Of a stretch of DNA of 64,000 nt, positions 1 to 8,373 are shown piece by piece; position 1 is the stretch's first letter; each line of letters starts with the position of its first letter. Source of the stretch: Actinomycetospora chibensis (GTDB lineage Bacteria > Actinomycetota > Actinomycetes > Mycobacteriales > Pseudonocardiaceae); the NCBI RefSeq assembly GCF_028737215.1, contig NZ_JAQZAM010000006.1, positions 248,001 through 312,000 on the forward strand, given 5' to 3'. Under the pieces are notes generated by a model that did not search any database, was not told the DNA's origin, and saw only the letters and a list, made by a program, of their open reading frames with translations. Position numbers and translations under genes: made by a program.

Positions 1-577
1 CCACGAAGCGCAGCTCCAAGAGGGCGCCGATGTCGAGATTGTCTGCGTCCTCGAGGTGCGGCTCCCAGCGCGGTTCGGGGCCCACGCTGAGCCCACGCCC
101 AACCGTCCGGATGATGATTGAGCGCAGCTGCGCCGGCGGATTGTCGACGCCCCGCCGACGTAACTCGTCAACCAGCAGGGAGTACACGACCTCATCGATG
201 CCGCGGTGGCGCTCGCGCCGAGTCGGAAGACCGGCCCTGTAGGCGGCGAGGGTCAACGGGGCGACGCCGAGCATCTGCTCGCCACTGCGGCTTCGCCCGA
301 CCGTGCCCATCTCCACGACGCACGAGCGCAGCCAACCGTCGAGCAATGCCTGGTCGTTCCGGGAGTCGAAGCCGACAACGCCCCCGCCGTCAACCAAGCG
401 TTGGCGGTAACCCGCGAAGTCGGCGGCGTCAACGCGCGATCGGCTCGACCGCCCGCCCTTGACGCACAGTTCGAACAGGTGGGGAAGCAGCCGATCGGTG
501 TCGGTATCGAGCATCGAGAACAGGGTGAGCGGCCGATACTGGTAAGTCCGGAGAGGTCGCGGCAGGGAGATAGTCAC
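1..577 (-). CDS. Unknown protein coupled to the kinase gene (3' part outside window)
   Basis: The GTG start at 577 overlaps the TGA of the upstream kinase gene (GTGA), and the frame stays open to the window edge, giving at least 192 residues. The N-terminus begins MTISLPRPLRTYQYRPLTLF and the rest is mixed, with no signal peptide or membrane segment. I do not recognise the family. Translational coupling to a NERD/kinase/ATPase protein implies a shared function, probably anti-phage defence. A kinase followed directly by an uncharacterised gene is reminiscent of the MADS (methylation-associated defence system) gene order, but I cannot confirm homology from memory. Base composition is lower in GC than the chromosome beyond 4.6 kb, like the kinase gene. 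Confidence 0.75.
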   Translation of the reverse strand, partial: MTISLPRPLRTYQYRPLTLFSMLDTDTDRLLPHLFELCVKGGRSSRSRVDAADFAGYRQRLVDGGGVVGFDSRNDQALLDGWLRSCVVEMGTVGRSRSGEQMLGVAPLTLAAYRAGLPTRRERHRGIDEVVYSLLVDELRRRGVDNPPAQLRSIIIRTVGRGLSVGPEPRWEPHLEDADNLDIGALLELRFV

Positions 578-3500
578 GGGGCCTCCCGTCGAATGCGACC
601 GCCGGGAACGACCGCGGCGGTCACTGAGCGGCCCGACCCGTCGACGATGCGGACCCGCTGAGCCGGCTGCAGGCGCAAGCGGTCGCCGAAGCCCTCGATC
701 TCCCGGCGCAAGCTCGCCGACGCCGTGTCGCCCAAGATCTCGCCATCGGCTGCGCGGAACAGCAGCTCGGCGGTGTCCAACGGTATGCGCAGCTGTGGGC
801 CCGATCGGTGTCGGAGCACCAGCTGGTCCGGGAAGGACTCGACGTGAGGCGACGTGACCGTGCTCGTGGTCAGCGTGAACTCCTCAGGCGGCAGCTCCTT
901 GACCACGACGATCGCGCGCGTCGCGGGGTCGTCGAAGGTCCGTTCACGCAAAGCCAGGCCCGGTTCGGCATATCCGGGAAAGGCGAGGACCCGGGATAAG
1001 CCCAGCAAGAGTGCCGAGACTGCGTCCTCGGGCGTGCGTAAGGCGGCAATATATGACCGCAGGTAGCGATAGCTGCGGACCTCAGGCTCGGCGCCGGGTG
1101 CAGGCCACAGGGCGAAGAACAGACGACGCTTGAGACTCCTCATGACCTCGCGCTCGACCGCAGACAGATCAGGAACGAGGTCACGGTCCGCCCGCGCCGC
1201 GCGGGCGACGCCTGGTGCAGGTAGTCGTGCTGGGTCGAGCTCGCTCCACTCGTCGACGAGGTAATCACCAGAGTGAGGGCTGAAAGCAAGGTCGGCGACG
1301 TGCCGATCTGCTCCGCTGGCCGGGTCCTGTCCCGCACCGTGCTCGCGGTGAACATCCGTGCAGGAACGGTCGCCGGTGAGCAGCCACGACAGGGCCGACC
1401 GAACGTCGCGAACGGTCGCGCGCCGCCGCCGACGCAGATGGCTGACGAGCAGGAGCTCGACGACGGCGTCGCGCGCCCCTTCTCGCCGCATCACGGCGAC
1501 GTTGGCGCGTATTGGGCAGGCGGAGCGCGCCGTGCACCCATCACAAATGGCCCACCGACTGGGATCGGTGAACAGGTCGAGCACCGCGCCACCCAAACTC
1601 GGCCCCTGCTCAGAAGGCTGGGCCAGAGCTCGGCGCTTGAGGTCGACGAGCACGATCCGTCCCGTAGGCGCAGCCCCCTCGTGTAGCTGAGGGGCTAACG
1701 CGGAGGCGAGCCGTGGATAGGTGCCGCCGTGCTCGGAGAGGAACTGTGCGATTCGTCCGTCGTTGGCCGCCAGCAATACCGTGCGCGCCGGCGCTTCCTC
1801 GGGACAGCCGTCGAGTGCGGCCCGGATGAGGTCATCGGAGGTGAGTTCGCCATGGGATTCCGAGGCGTCGTAGACAGCGGCGAAGGTTCGGCCGTGGAGG
1901 GTTTTGCGCCATCCTGCGGCGTCGGCGGGCCCCTCGGCTCCCGCATGGTCGAGGGCCTCGCCGACGCGCACCAGGAAGGACGTCTTCCCGTCCCCTGGGT
2001 TGCCGCTGAGTACGACCACATCGAGCTCACCGGCGAGGACAGCCGGCAGGAGAACTGTGTCGAGTCGGGTCGCTGCGTATGTCCCGAGGGCGAACTCGTC
2101 GTCCATACCGCGGTTACCCGCGTTTCCACGGGCGCTGTGCCGGTACAGACCACGGAGCGCCTCGACAGTGGGGTTGACCAGTCGCTGCCCCATGGGCAGG
2201 CCATCCGAGTCACGCGCGTGCCGCACCCGCTCGGCGTAGGCAGCAGCATCGCCCGGGCGGTCCTCGCGGTCCGGGGCGACCCCGGCATAAAGCGCGCTGA
2301 GCAGGGCTGATCCGTAGCGCTGCACGTCTTCGGTTGTTGGGCCGACCAATGTGCGGTCGCCAGTGTCCGCGTAGGGGTAACGACCCAACGTGGCCCACAG
2401 CACGGTGACCGCAGCGCTGTAGACGTCGGCCGCTGGAGACCAACTCCGGCTCGCCCACACTTCCGGCGCTGTGAACGGAGGCGATCCGACCACGGATCGC
2501 GCCGCGTCCACCGGGGCCGCAAGCCCGAAGTCGATCAGCACCGCGCGGCCGTCCTCCCGGACGATCACGTTGTTGGGACTCACGTCGCGGTGGTAGATGC
2601 CCTGTTCATGAGCATCCGCCAGCCCAGTAAGCAGGTCCACGGCGATTCGACGGACCTGCTCGCGTTCCAGACGCCGACCCGCAGCGGTCGTGCCCTCGGC
2701 GAGAGAGCTCAGAGTCTGGCCCGGCACGTACTCCTGCACGATCACGCCAGGGCCTGGCTCCGGCAGCAGGTCATACACCCGTGCACAACAACGGCTCCGT
2801 AAACGGTCGCTGTGGGCGAACTCGGCCTGGGCCTGCTCGAACGTGACCCTGTCGGGACGTAGGTGCTTGAGTGTGCGCTCCTGATCGAGCTGCTCGTCCC
2901 TGGCGAGCCAGGTGACCGCCCAGGAGCCTTCGCCAAGCCGCCGGATGAGTCGATGGCGGCCGGCGATCAGCTCGTCCTCGGCCATCGTGGCCGAAGGCGA
3001 CGTGGGCTGCGGCGACCGCTGCTCGGTGGCCGACGCCGCTTCCGATGCATCTGGTCGATTGGCGGGATCCAGGGCGAGGCACCGCGCTAGCGTCGCGCCA
3101 ACCTCTGGATAGTCCTCGGCGCGTCGACGAGCAAGGTCGTGGTCCGGGTCATCGGCCGCGTCGCCGTGCAGCCACTGCACGAGGCAAAGGGCGAGGCTGT
3201 AGACGTCGTCCCGAGGCTGGGCGAAGCCGAGTGGAAGGCCAGGCGGGCGGAACATCGCGGACGGATGATCGTCGTCGAGGCCGACGGCGATGCTTTGTCC
3301 GTCAGCAATACGGGAGCGACCGAAGTCGCGAAAGCGGACCCGGCCCGCTGGAGTGACCTCGACGCTGCGCATCTGTAGCGCTCGGTGGGTGATGCCCTCA
3401 GCGTGGACGGCGCTCAGCCCGACGAAGGCGTCGTGCACGATGGCCACGCCGGCTTCAGCAGACACACGCGCGCTGCTGTCTGGAGCTGGTCGACCGGTGG

Positions 3501-4362
3501 CTGCAAGCTTGCCCAGGCTGGTGCCGTCCATCGCCACTACGACCGGCGTCACGGTGTAGCCGTCCCACTCGAACCAGCTCTGCACCCGCCAAGTGCGCTC
3601 CTTCGACGCGAGCGCTGCGAGTGCGTCGTGTTCGCGTGTCGCGAGGCGGTGGGCCTGCGCGGCATCTGGCGCTGCCGCGACCGGGACGCAGTAAAGGAGG
3701 ACGTTCTCCTCCGTGGGAAGCACAGCCGGGTAGACGAGGACGTCGGCCCGACGGTCCGGAGCGCCGAGGATCGAGTACTGGTGGATGCGACTCGGGTGCT
3801 CGGTGTCGCTGCGGCGCCCAAGACCGAGTAGGTAGGTCATCAGGCGGGGCCGCAGCGCGGCCATATCGGTAGGGAACCGCGCGTCGCGCTCCTGCAAGAC
3901 CTTTGAGGCTTCGGCAAGCCGGAGCACCACGTCCTCCCCGAGCTCACCCGCGCCCTCCAGCAAGAGGCGGTCGTGCGAGAGGACGACGTGCCCGAACACC
4001 GGTCGGTGCCCCCGAGGAAGGGCCTTCTGCGCAGCCGCCCATCCCGTGACGCGGTCGCGGAGCCTGCCTGCCAGCACCCTCGCGGCGTGCGCGGTCTGGC
4101 CGCTGGGGTCGGGTCGCCTCTCGCCCCCGACGTACCAGGCCACCTCGCCCGCGACGACGTGTGGACCCCAAGCCTTCTCTTCACACACGTAGACCGCGCG
4201 CTCGCCGACCACGATGAGGTCGATGTCAACCGCGCCCATGGCGCTGGGTAGCTGCCTCCCAGCTATCACGTCCCAGCCGTCCGGGAGCTCGTCGCGTAGC
4301 CGCTCGGCAGTCTTCTGCTCACCTGGCCCGTGCCACTCCGCCAAGACATGGAGACGTGCCAT
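574..4362 (-). CDS. NERD domain / pseudokinase / Ser-Thr kinase / P-loop ATPase protein (defence-type)
   Basis: This is a 1262-aa multidomain protein. Residues about 5-115 form a NERD nuclease-like domain with an acidic 'VDIDLIVV...EEK' core. Residues about 200-440 are a degenerate kinase: HRA at 326-328 replaces HRD, DFG is kept at 346-348, and there is no glycine loop. Residues about 465-690 are an intact kinase (GEGSWA loop, K499, HRDVSPNN from 591, DFG at 611-613, APE). Residues about 780-1000 form a P-loop domain (GNPGDGKT 787-794) followed by a CxxC...C cluster. NERD-kinase proteins include PglW of BREX/Pgl and the MADS kinase; this one resembles them in layout, but its exact family is unproven. 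ATG 4362 is preferred over an upstream in-frame start because a GGGGGAGGG ribosome site precedes it. Confidence 0.85.
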   Translation of the reverse strand: MARLHVLAEWHGPGEQKTAERLRDELPDGWDVIAGRQLPSAMGAVDIDLIVVGERAVYVCEEKAWGPHVVAGEVAWYVGGERRPDPSGQTAHAARVLAGRLRDRVTGWAAAQKALPRGHRPVFGHVVLSHDRLLLEGAGELGEDVVLRLAEASKVLQERDARFPTDMAALRPRLMTYLLGLGRRSDTEHPSRIHQYSILGAPDRRADVLVYPAVLPTEENVLLYCVPVAAAPDAAQAHRLATREHDALAALASKERTWRVQSWFEWDGYTVTPVVVAMDGTSLGKLAATGRPAPDSSARVSAEAGVAIVHDAFVGLSAVHAEGITHRALQMRSVEVTPAGRVRFRDFGRSRIADGQSIAVGLDDDHPSAMFRPPGLPLGFAQPRDDVYSLALCLVQWLHGDAADDPDHDLARRRAEDYPEVGATLARCLALDPANRPDASEAASATEQRSPQPTSPSATMAEDELIAGRHRLIRRLGEGSWAVTWLARDEQLDQERTLKHLRPDRVTFEQAQAEFAHSDRLRSRCCARVYDLLPEPGPGVIVQEYVPGQTLSSLAEGTTAAGRRLEREQVRRIAVDLLTGLADAHEQGIYHRDVSPNNVIVREDGRAVLIDFGLAAPVDAARSVVGSPPFTAPEVWASRSWSPAADVYSAAVTVLWATLGRYPYADTGDRTLVGPTTEDVQRYGSALLSALYAGVAPDREDRPGDAAAYAERVRHARDSDGLPMGQRLVNPTVEALRGLYRHSARGNAGNRGMDDEFALGTYAATRLDTVLLPAVLAGELDVVVLSGNPGDGKTSFLVRVGEALDHAGAEGPADAAGWRKTLHGRTFAAVYDASESHGELTSDDLIRAALDGCPEEAPARTVLLAANDGRIAQFLSEHGGTYPRLASALAPQLHEGAAPTGRIVLVDLKRRALAQPSEQGPSLGGAVLDLFTDPSRWAICDGCTARSACPIRANVAVMRREGARDAVVELLLVSHLRRRRRATVRDVRSALSWLLTGDRSCTDVHREHGAGQDPASGADRHVADLAFSPHSGDYLVDEWSELDPARLPAPGVARAARADRDLVPDLSAVEREVMRSLKRRLFFALWPAPGAEPEVRSYRYLRSYIAALRTPEDAVSALLLGLSRVLAFPGYAEPGLALRERTFDDPATRAIVVVKELPPEEFTLTTSTVTSPHVESFPDQLVLRHRSGPQLRIPLDTAELLFRAADGEILGDTASASLRREIEGFGDRLRLQPAQRVRIVDGSGRSVTAAVVPGGRIRREAP

Positions 4363-4566
4363 CAGCCCTCCCCCTGCGGCCGTAGGTCCCTGAGGTTCCG
4401 GCCGCCGCACGGCCTGTCCGGCCTCTGCCCGCGATCATCTCTGACGGGTCAGTGGCCGTCGTCACGGGTGCCCGTGGGGAGCAGCCGCAGCGGGATGGCA
4501 GGATCGGCGTGGGTAGAGCCTTGTGGTACTTGCGCGTACCTCTAAGCAATACACGGGGTCAGGTAG
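4363..4566. other. Intergenic junction between low-GC island and core genome
   Basis: No gene is visible in this 204-bp stretch. It must contain the promoter of the minus-strand kinase operon. A short perfect palindrome CACGGG-TG-CCCGTG lies at 4463-4476, about 100 bp upstream of the kinase start, and could be an operator. An AT-richer patch lies at 4515-4560, next to the TAG that closes the truncated ydeI-like frame. No tRNA gene or obvious attachment-site repeat was seen. Confidence 0.5.
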
Positions 4567-4812
4567 CCCCCGCCGGGCGCGCTGATCGACGACGTCGAGG
4601 ACCTGGTGGTCCCGCCCGACCTCGCCGAGGCCTTCGACGCCCACCCCGGATCCCGCGCGCAGTGGGACGCGTTCAGCCGTTCCAAGCGGCGGGCGATGTT
4701 GTTCTGGCTGGTCGAGGCCAAGCGGCCCACGACCAGGAACAGCCGCGTCGCCCAGATCGCGGAGCGCGCGGCGGCGGGTGAGATCGCGTTCCCTCGGAGC
4801 GCAGGCGGGTAG
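4567..4812 (+). pseudogene. YdeI/OmdA-type (bacteriocin-protection) protein, C-terminal remnant
   Basis: The frame from just after a TAG at 4564 to the TAG at 4810 encodes about 81 residues containing 'DLAEAFDAHPGSRAQWDAFS' and 'FWLVEAKRPTTRNSRVAQI'. This is the signature of the C-terminal YdeI/OmpD-associated domain (about 60 aa) of proteins that are normally around 190 aa. The N-terminal two thirds are absent. The only usable start is an internal GTG at 4606, which would give 68 aa. The missing part lies exactly where the lower-GC island begins, so the gene was probably cut by insertion or deletion there. A short functional product cannot be excluded. Confidence 0.7.
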
Positions 4813-4822
4813 CCGTGTCGTC

Positions 4823-5122
4823 ATGATGACCGTCATCACCCACGTCACCCTCACGCCCGGCCGCGAGCCGGAGTGGGACGCCGCGATGCGCGACCGGCTC
4901 GAGACCGCCCGCGACAAGGAGGGTTGGGTGGGCAACCAGCTCGTCATCCCGCTCGACGCCCCCAACGAGCGCACGGTGATCGGCACCTGGACCACCCGCG
5001 CGGCGTGGGAGGCGTGGCACTCCGACGAGGCGTTCCTCGAGACCCGCGAGCGCATGGAGGGTCTGCAGGACGGGCCGAGCGACATGAACTGGTACGAGGT
5101 CGTCTCGGACGAGCGCGCCTGA
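4823..5122 (+). CDS. Antibiotic biosynthesis monooxygenase (ABM) family protein
   Basis: This is a 99-aa single-domain protein beginning MMTVITHVTLTPGREPEWDA. The opening beta-strand/helix, a central 'GWVGNQLVIPLDAPNERTVI' segment and a late 'WEAWHSDEAF' helix fit the dimeric ferredoxin-like ABM fold of about 95 aa. Such proteins are small cofactor-free oxygenases or stress-related proteins, and the substrate cannot be read from sequence. Two consecutive ATG codons (4823, 4826) could both serve. The next gene follows after 18 bases on the same strand. Confidence 0.75.
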   Translation: MMTVITHVTLTPGREPEWDAAMRDRLETARDKEGWVGNQLVIPLDAPNERTVIGTWTTRAAWEAWHSDEAFLETRERMEGLQDGPSDMNWYEVVSDERA

Positions 5123-5140
5123 TCGCGCCAGGATGACGGG

Positions 5141-5449
5141 GTGACCGCACCCTGGGTCCTCGACGAGGACGACGCGCTGGAACTGCTCGCCTACCTCGTC
5201 ACCGCGGCGAGGACCCAGGTGGACGAGGCCGCCGAGTACGGGCCGATGCGCCTGCTGACCGCCGCCCACCGCCTCGCCGAGGCGATGGGTCCGCGCGCCA
5301 CCGAGGCCACGGCGGCGGCGCTCGGCGGCCCGCTGCAGGACATGCCGCTGCTCGCCGTCCCCCGCGGCGACCGCACCGCGTATGTCGAGCAGCTCGACGA
5401 CGTCTGCCGGTCGCTGGCCGCGCACCTGAGCGCGAAGTACGCACCATGA
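5141..5449 (+). CDS. Small helical protein, resembles DUF6092
   Basis: This is a 102-aa acidic, mostly helical cytosolic protein beginning MTAPWVLDEDDALELLAYLV. The 'ALELLAYLVTAARTQVDEAAEYGPMRLLTAAHRL' pattern matches my recollection of the actinobacterial DUF6092 family. Function is unknown. The GTG start at 5141 is preceded by a CAGGAT hexamer at a distance typical of a leaderless promoter. The 3' end overlaps the start of the nitroreductase gene by ATGA, so the two are translationally coupled. Confidence 0.65.
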   Translation: MTAPWVLDEDDALELLAYLVTAARTQVDEAAEYGPMRLLTAAHRLAEAMGPRATEATAAALGGPLQDMPLLAVPRGDRTAYVEQLDDVCRSLAAHLSAKYAP

Positions 5450-5979
5450 CCGACCCGGTCCTCGCTGCCATCCGCCGCCGGCGGGTCACCCGCGCCATGA
5501 CCGACGAGCCGGTGTCGCGCGAGCAGGTCGAGACGATCCTCGACGCGGCGCGCTGGGCGCCGACCGCGGGCAACCGGCACCTCCAGCGCTACGTCGCCAC
5601 GACCGACCCGGGCACGCTGCGGGTGCTGCGCATGGTGTCGCCGGGCATGATCGCCCGCCCGACCGCGGCCATCGCCGTCTGCGTCGACCACGGGCTCGCC
5701 GCCGAGTACGGCTTTCCGCCGGAGAACCGCGGCCCGTGGATCGACGTCGGCACCGCGACGGCGACGATCCTGCTCGCTGCCCAGGCCGTGAGGGTCGGCG
5801 CGGGACCGGTGAGCTCGTTCAGCCGGGCGGCCGTCGGCGTGGTGCTCGGTCTGCCCGGGGGCTGGACCGCCGAGCTGATCATCGGTCTCGGCCACCCGGC
5901 GCCCGACCAGCCGCGACCCATCAAGCCCGCGCGGCTGACGTGGCGCGATCTCACGCAGTGGGTGCCCGAGGACGTCTAA
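5446..5979 (+). CDS. Nitroreductase family protein
   Basis: This is a 177-aa FMN-dependent nitroreductase-fold protein. The N-terminal 'IRRRRVTRAMTDEPVSREQVETILDAARWAPTAGNRHLQRYVATTD' is the classic FMN-binding start of the family (RxSRxF...APSxxNxQPW). The C-terminal 'ELIIGLGHPAPDQPR' also fits. These enzymes use NAD(P)H to reduce nitro groups, quinones or similar substrates; the substrate here is unknown. The start is coupled to the upstream DUF6092-like gene by a 4-bp overlap. The stop overlaps the convergent peptidase gene by 4 bp. Confidence 0.85.
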   Translation: MTDPVLAAIRRRRVTRAMTDEPVSREQVETILDAARWAPTAGNRHLQRYVATTDPGTLRVLRMVSPGMIARPTAAIAVCVDHGLAAEYGFPPENRGPWIDVGTATATILLAAQAVRVGAGPVSSFSRAAVGVVLGLPGGWTAELIIGLGHPAPDQPRPIKPARLTWRDLTQWVPEDV

Positions 5980-8246
5980 GGCACCGCGACCGCCCGCGAC
6001 ACGACCACGACGTCGCTGGAGTTCCCGCGGGCCTGCCGCAGCTCCGGCGGGCGGGGGGTGAAGCCCGGGACGGCGCCGAGGCCGAGGGTCTGGTCGTCGA
6101 CGCGCAGCGCCACGGGCCCGGGGATCGCCACGTCCACCACGACGCCCTCGCGCCCGACGTCGTCGAGGCGCAGGTCCAGCGGGCCGGGACCGGGGTCCAC
6201 CGAGACCGGCGGCCGGCCGGGATAGAGCACGGTGATCGGCCCGCCGCGCTCGCCGCGCAGGAACATCGTCGGCGCGCCCCGGGGCGAGCTCAGCAGCAGG
6301 CGCACGCCGGCGGGCGTCCGCTCGAGCACGGTGGCGACGGGGCCGGGGACGGGCAGCGGCGGCGCGGGTCCGGTACCGACGGGCCCGTCGCCGGGCCAGA
6401 CGGCCAGCGGAGCACGCGCGCTCCCCGCGTAGCTGCGGATCCAGGGCGCCGGGGCCTCGTCGGCCGTCACCCAGCGGGCGTCGCCCCGGTCGGCGTCGAC
6501 GACGTAGGCGAGGCTGCTGTCGTACGGGGTGCGGGCGTCGGGCCGGTCGAGGAACAGGCCGCCGGCAGCGAGGATCAGCACCCAGACGACCGCGAGGATC
6601 GGCAGCGCGTAGCCGCGCACCGCGCCGGGCTGCGGCAGCGCGGACAGCGCGGCCCCGATCGGCACGCCGACCAGCACGAACACCGCGAGGGCCAGGCCGT
6701 CGGACACCTCGGCGACGCCGTACGAGGCGACCGCGAACGGGATCAGCAGCGCCACCGCCGGCGCTGCGCCGAGCACCAGGAGCGGCACGGCGAGCCACAG
6801 CCGTTCGCCGGCGAGCAGGACGAGCGTCAGCCCCATCGCGAGCCCCACGACCGGCCAGGCCAGCAGGAACACGGAGCCCGGCGCCACGACGGCCAGCGCG
6901 GCGGCGAGCAGCGCCAGCACGAGCAGGGCGCCGGCGCACAGGGCCGCACCCCCGGGCCGGCGGCGCAGCAGGCTCACCACCAGCGTCGTCACGGCGAACG
7001 CGAGCACCCCGACCGCGATCTCGTAGAACAGCGGACGTCCGAGGAACGGGCCGGTGTCGGCGTACGCGGGCCGGATCGCGACGAGCGCGGCCCAGAACCC
7101 GACTCCCGCGGCGACGGCGGCGACGAGCGCCACGAGGTAGGTGAGCGCCCCGCCGAGGACGCCCGCGATCGTCGCCTTCCGCCGCGCCCGGGCCACGGCG
7201 ATCAGCACGACCACGAGCAGCAGCGCCAGCCCGGCGACGGGCCAGGCCCAGAAGGTGGCGTAGGTGACGAGGTGGCCGAGCGCGGTGAAGTAGGTGCGGT
7301 CACCGGTGGCGGGCGCGCCGGAGGCGGCGGGGTCGAGCGGCGCGAGGTCCCGCTCCCCCAGGGCCCGAGTCAGCGCGAGGGCGTTGCCGCCGTGGTTCTG
7401 CACCGAGGCCGGGCTGAGGTTCGCGGGCACGTCGCCGGGGGTGTGGTACTGGTACGCGCCCTCGATGAACGCGGCGTTCATGCCCGGCCGGCCCGCGTCG
7501 AGCACGGGCGAGAGGTCGGTGTCGTTGGGCAGGAAGCGGTAGATCTCCACCTGCGACGAGTCACCGCGGGGATAGGGCACCGACCGCGCCCACGCGTCGA
7601 CGAGCCCGGCGTTGCCCGGTGAGGTCTGGAACAGCAACGACGGCCCCTCGACGCCCCGGGCCTCCCAGTTGAGGACGACGGTGGGGCGGTCACGGGGCAG
7701 TTGCTCGCGCACCCACGCCCGCGCCCCGTGCAGCCCGGCCTCCTCGCCGTCGGTGAGCACGACGGTGACGTCGTTGCGCAACGGCGGTCCGGCCCGCAGG
7801 GCCCGCACGGTCTCGAGAATCGTCGCGACGCCCGACATGTCGTCGGCCGCGCCGGGCCCGGCCGCGACCGAGTCGTAGTGGGCCATGAGGACGACGGCAC
7901 CGGTCGGGTCGGTGCCGGGGAGGGTGGCGACGACGTTCTCGACGCGCGCGGCCCGCGCCTGCCCCTCCTCGGCGGCGAGCGAGGCCGTCGCGTCGACCCG
8001 TGGCGCCAGCCCCTCGGCCCGCAGGCGCCCGACCAGCGCGTCCCGGGCCGCGTCCGACGCCGGGCTGCCGATCGGCCGGGGCTCCCGGGCGAGCTGGTCC
8101 ACGGCGGAGACGGCGCGGTCGGCGCTGAAGTCGACGGGCGGGGCCGAGGCGGGCGCCGGGTCGGGCGGGCGCTCGAGGAGCACGGCGTAGACGCCGATCA
8201 CCGCCAGCAACACCACGGCCAGGAGGCGACCCCACACGGCGAGCAC
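5976..8246 (-). CDS. M28-family zinc peptidase with multi-pass membrane domain
   Basis: This is a 756-aa protein. An N-terminal membrane anchor (residues 5-24) is followed by an extracytoplasmic M28 peptidase domain with zinc and catalytic residues H123 (MAHYDS), D135, E168/E169 (DGEEAG), E195 and a late His in 'YQYHTPGD'. About eight hydrophobic segments follow from roughly residue 325 to 570, and then a soluble C-terminal domain. This order of M28 domain then membrane bundle resembles the vacuolar/ER membrane aminopeptidases (Pff1/ERMP1-like). It probably trims peptides outside the membrane. The GTG start at 8246 diverges from the SDR gene. Confidence 0.85.
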   Translation of the reverse strand: MLAVWGRLLAVVLLAVIGVYAVLLERPPDPAPASAPPVDFSADRAVSAVDQLAREPRPIGSPASDAARDALVGRLRAEGLAPRVDATASLAAEEGQARAARVENVVATLPGTDPTGAVVLMAHYDSVAAGPGAADDMSGVATILETVRALRAGPPLRNDVTVVLTDGEEAGLHGARAWVREQLPRDRPTVVLNWEARGVEGPSLLFQTSPGNAGLVDAWARSVPYPRGDSSQVEIYRFLPNDTDLSPVLDAGRPGMNAAFIEGAYQYHTPGDVPANLSPASVQNHGGNALALTRALGERDLAPLDPAASGAPATGDRTYFTALGHLVTYATFWAWPVAGLALLLVVVLIAVARARRKATIAGVLGGALTYLVALVAAVAAGVGFWAALVAIRPAYADTGPFLGRPLFYEIAVGVLAFAVTTLVVSLLRRRPGGAALCAGALLVLALLAAALAVVAPGSVFLLAWPVVGLAMGLTLVLLAGERLWLAVPLLVLGAAPAVALLIPFAVASYGVAEVSDGLALAVFVLVGVPIGAALSALPQPGAVRGYALPILAVVWVLILAAGGLFLDRPDARTPYDSSLAYVVDADRGDARWVTADEAPAPWIRSYAGSARAPLAVWPGDGPVGTGPAPPLPVPGPVATVLERTPAGVRLLLSSPRGAPTMFLRGERGGPITVLYPGRPPVSVDPGPGPLDLRLDDVGREGVVVDVAIPGPVALRVDDQTLGLGAVPGFTPRPPELRQARGNSSDVVVVSRAVAVP

Positions 8247-8373
8247 CGTGCCGTACCCGGGAAGTACTCGCCAGCGATGAGCAACAAGATCGGCCGTCCG
8301 GCCGTGGCGTGATCGACGTGGTGTGGGTCACGGTGGAGGGGACACCGATGTCGAATGCTAAGGAGCCGCGAGC

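Noticed and set aside
4520-4570. Possible tRNA-derived attachment site at the island edge
   Set aside because: No cloverleaf or tRNA 3' end could be found in the AT-richer patch, and no matching repeat is visible inside the window.
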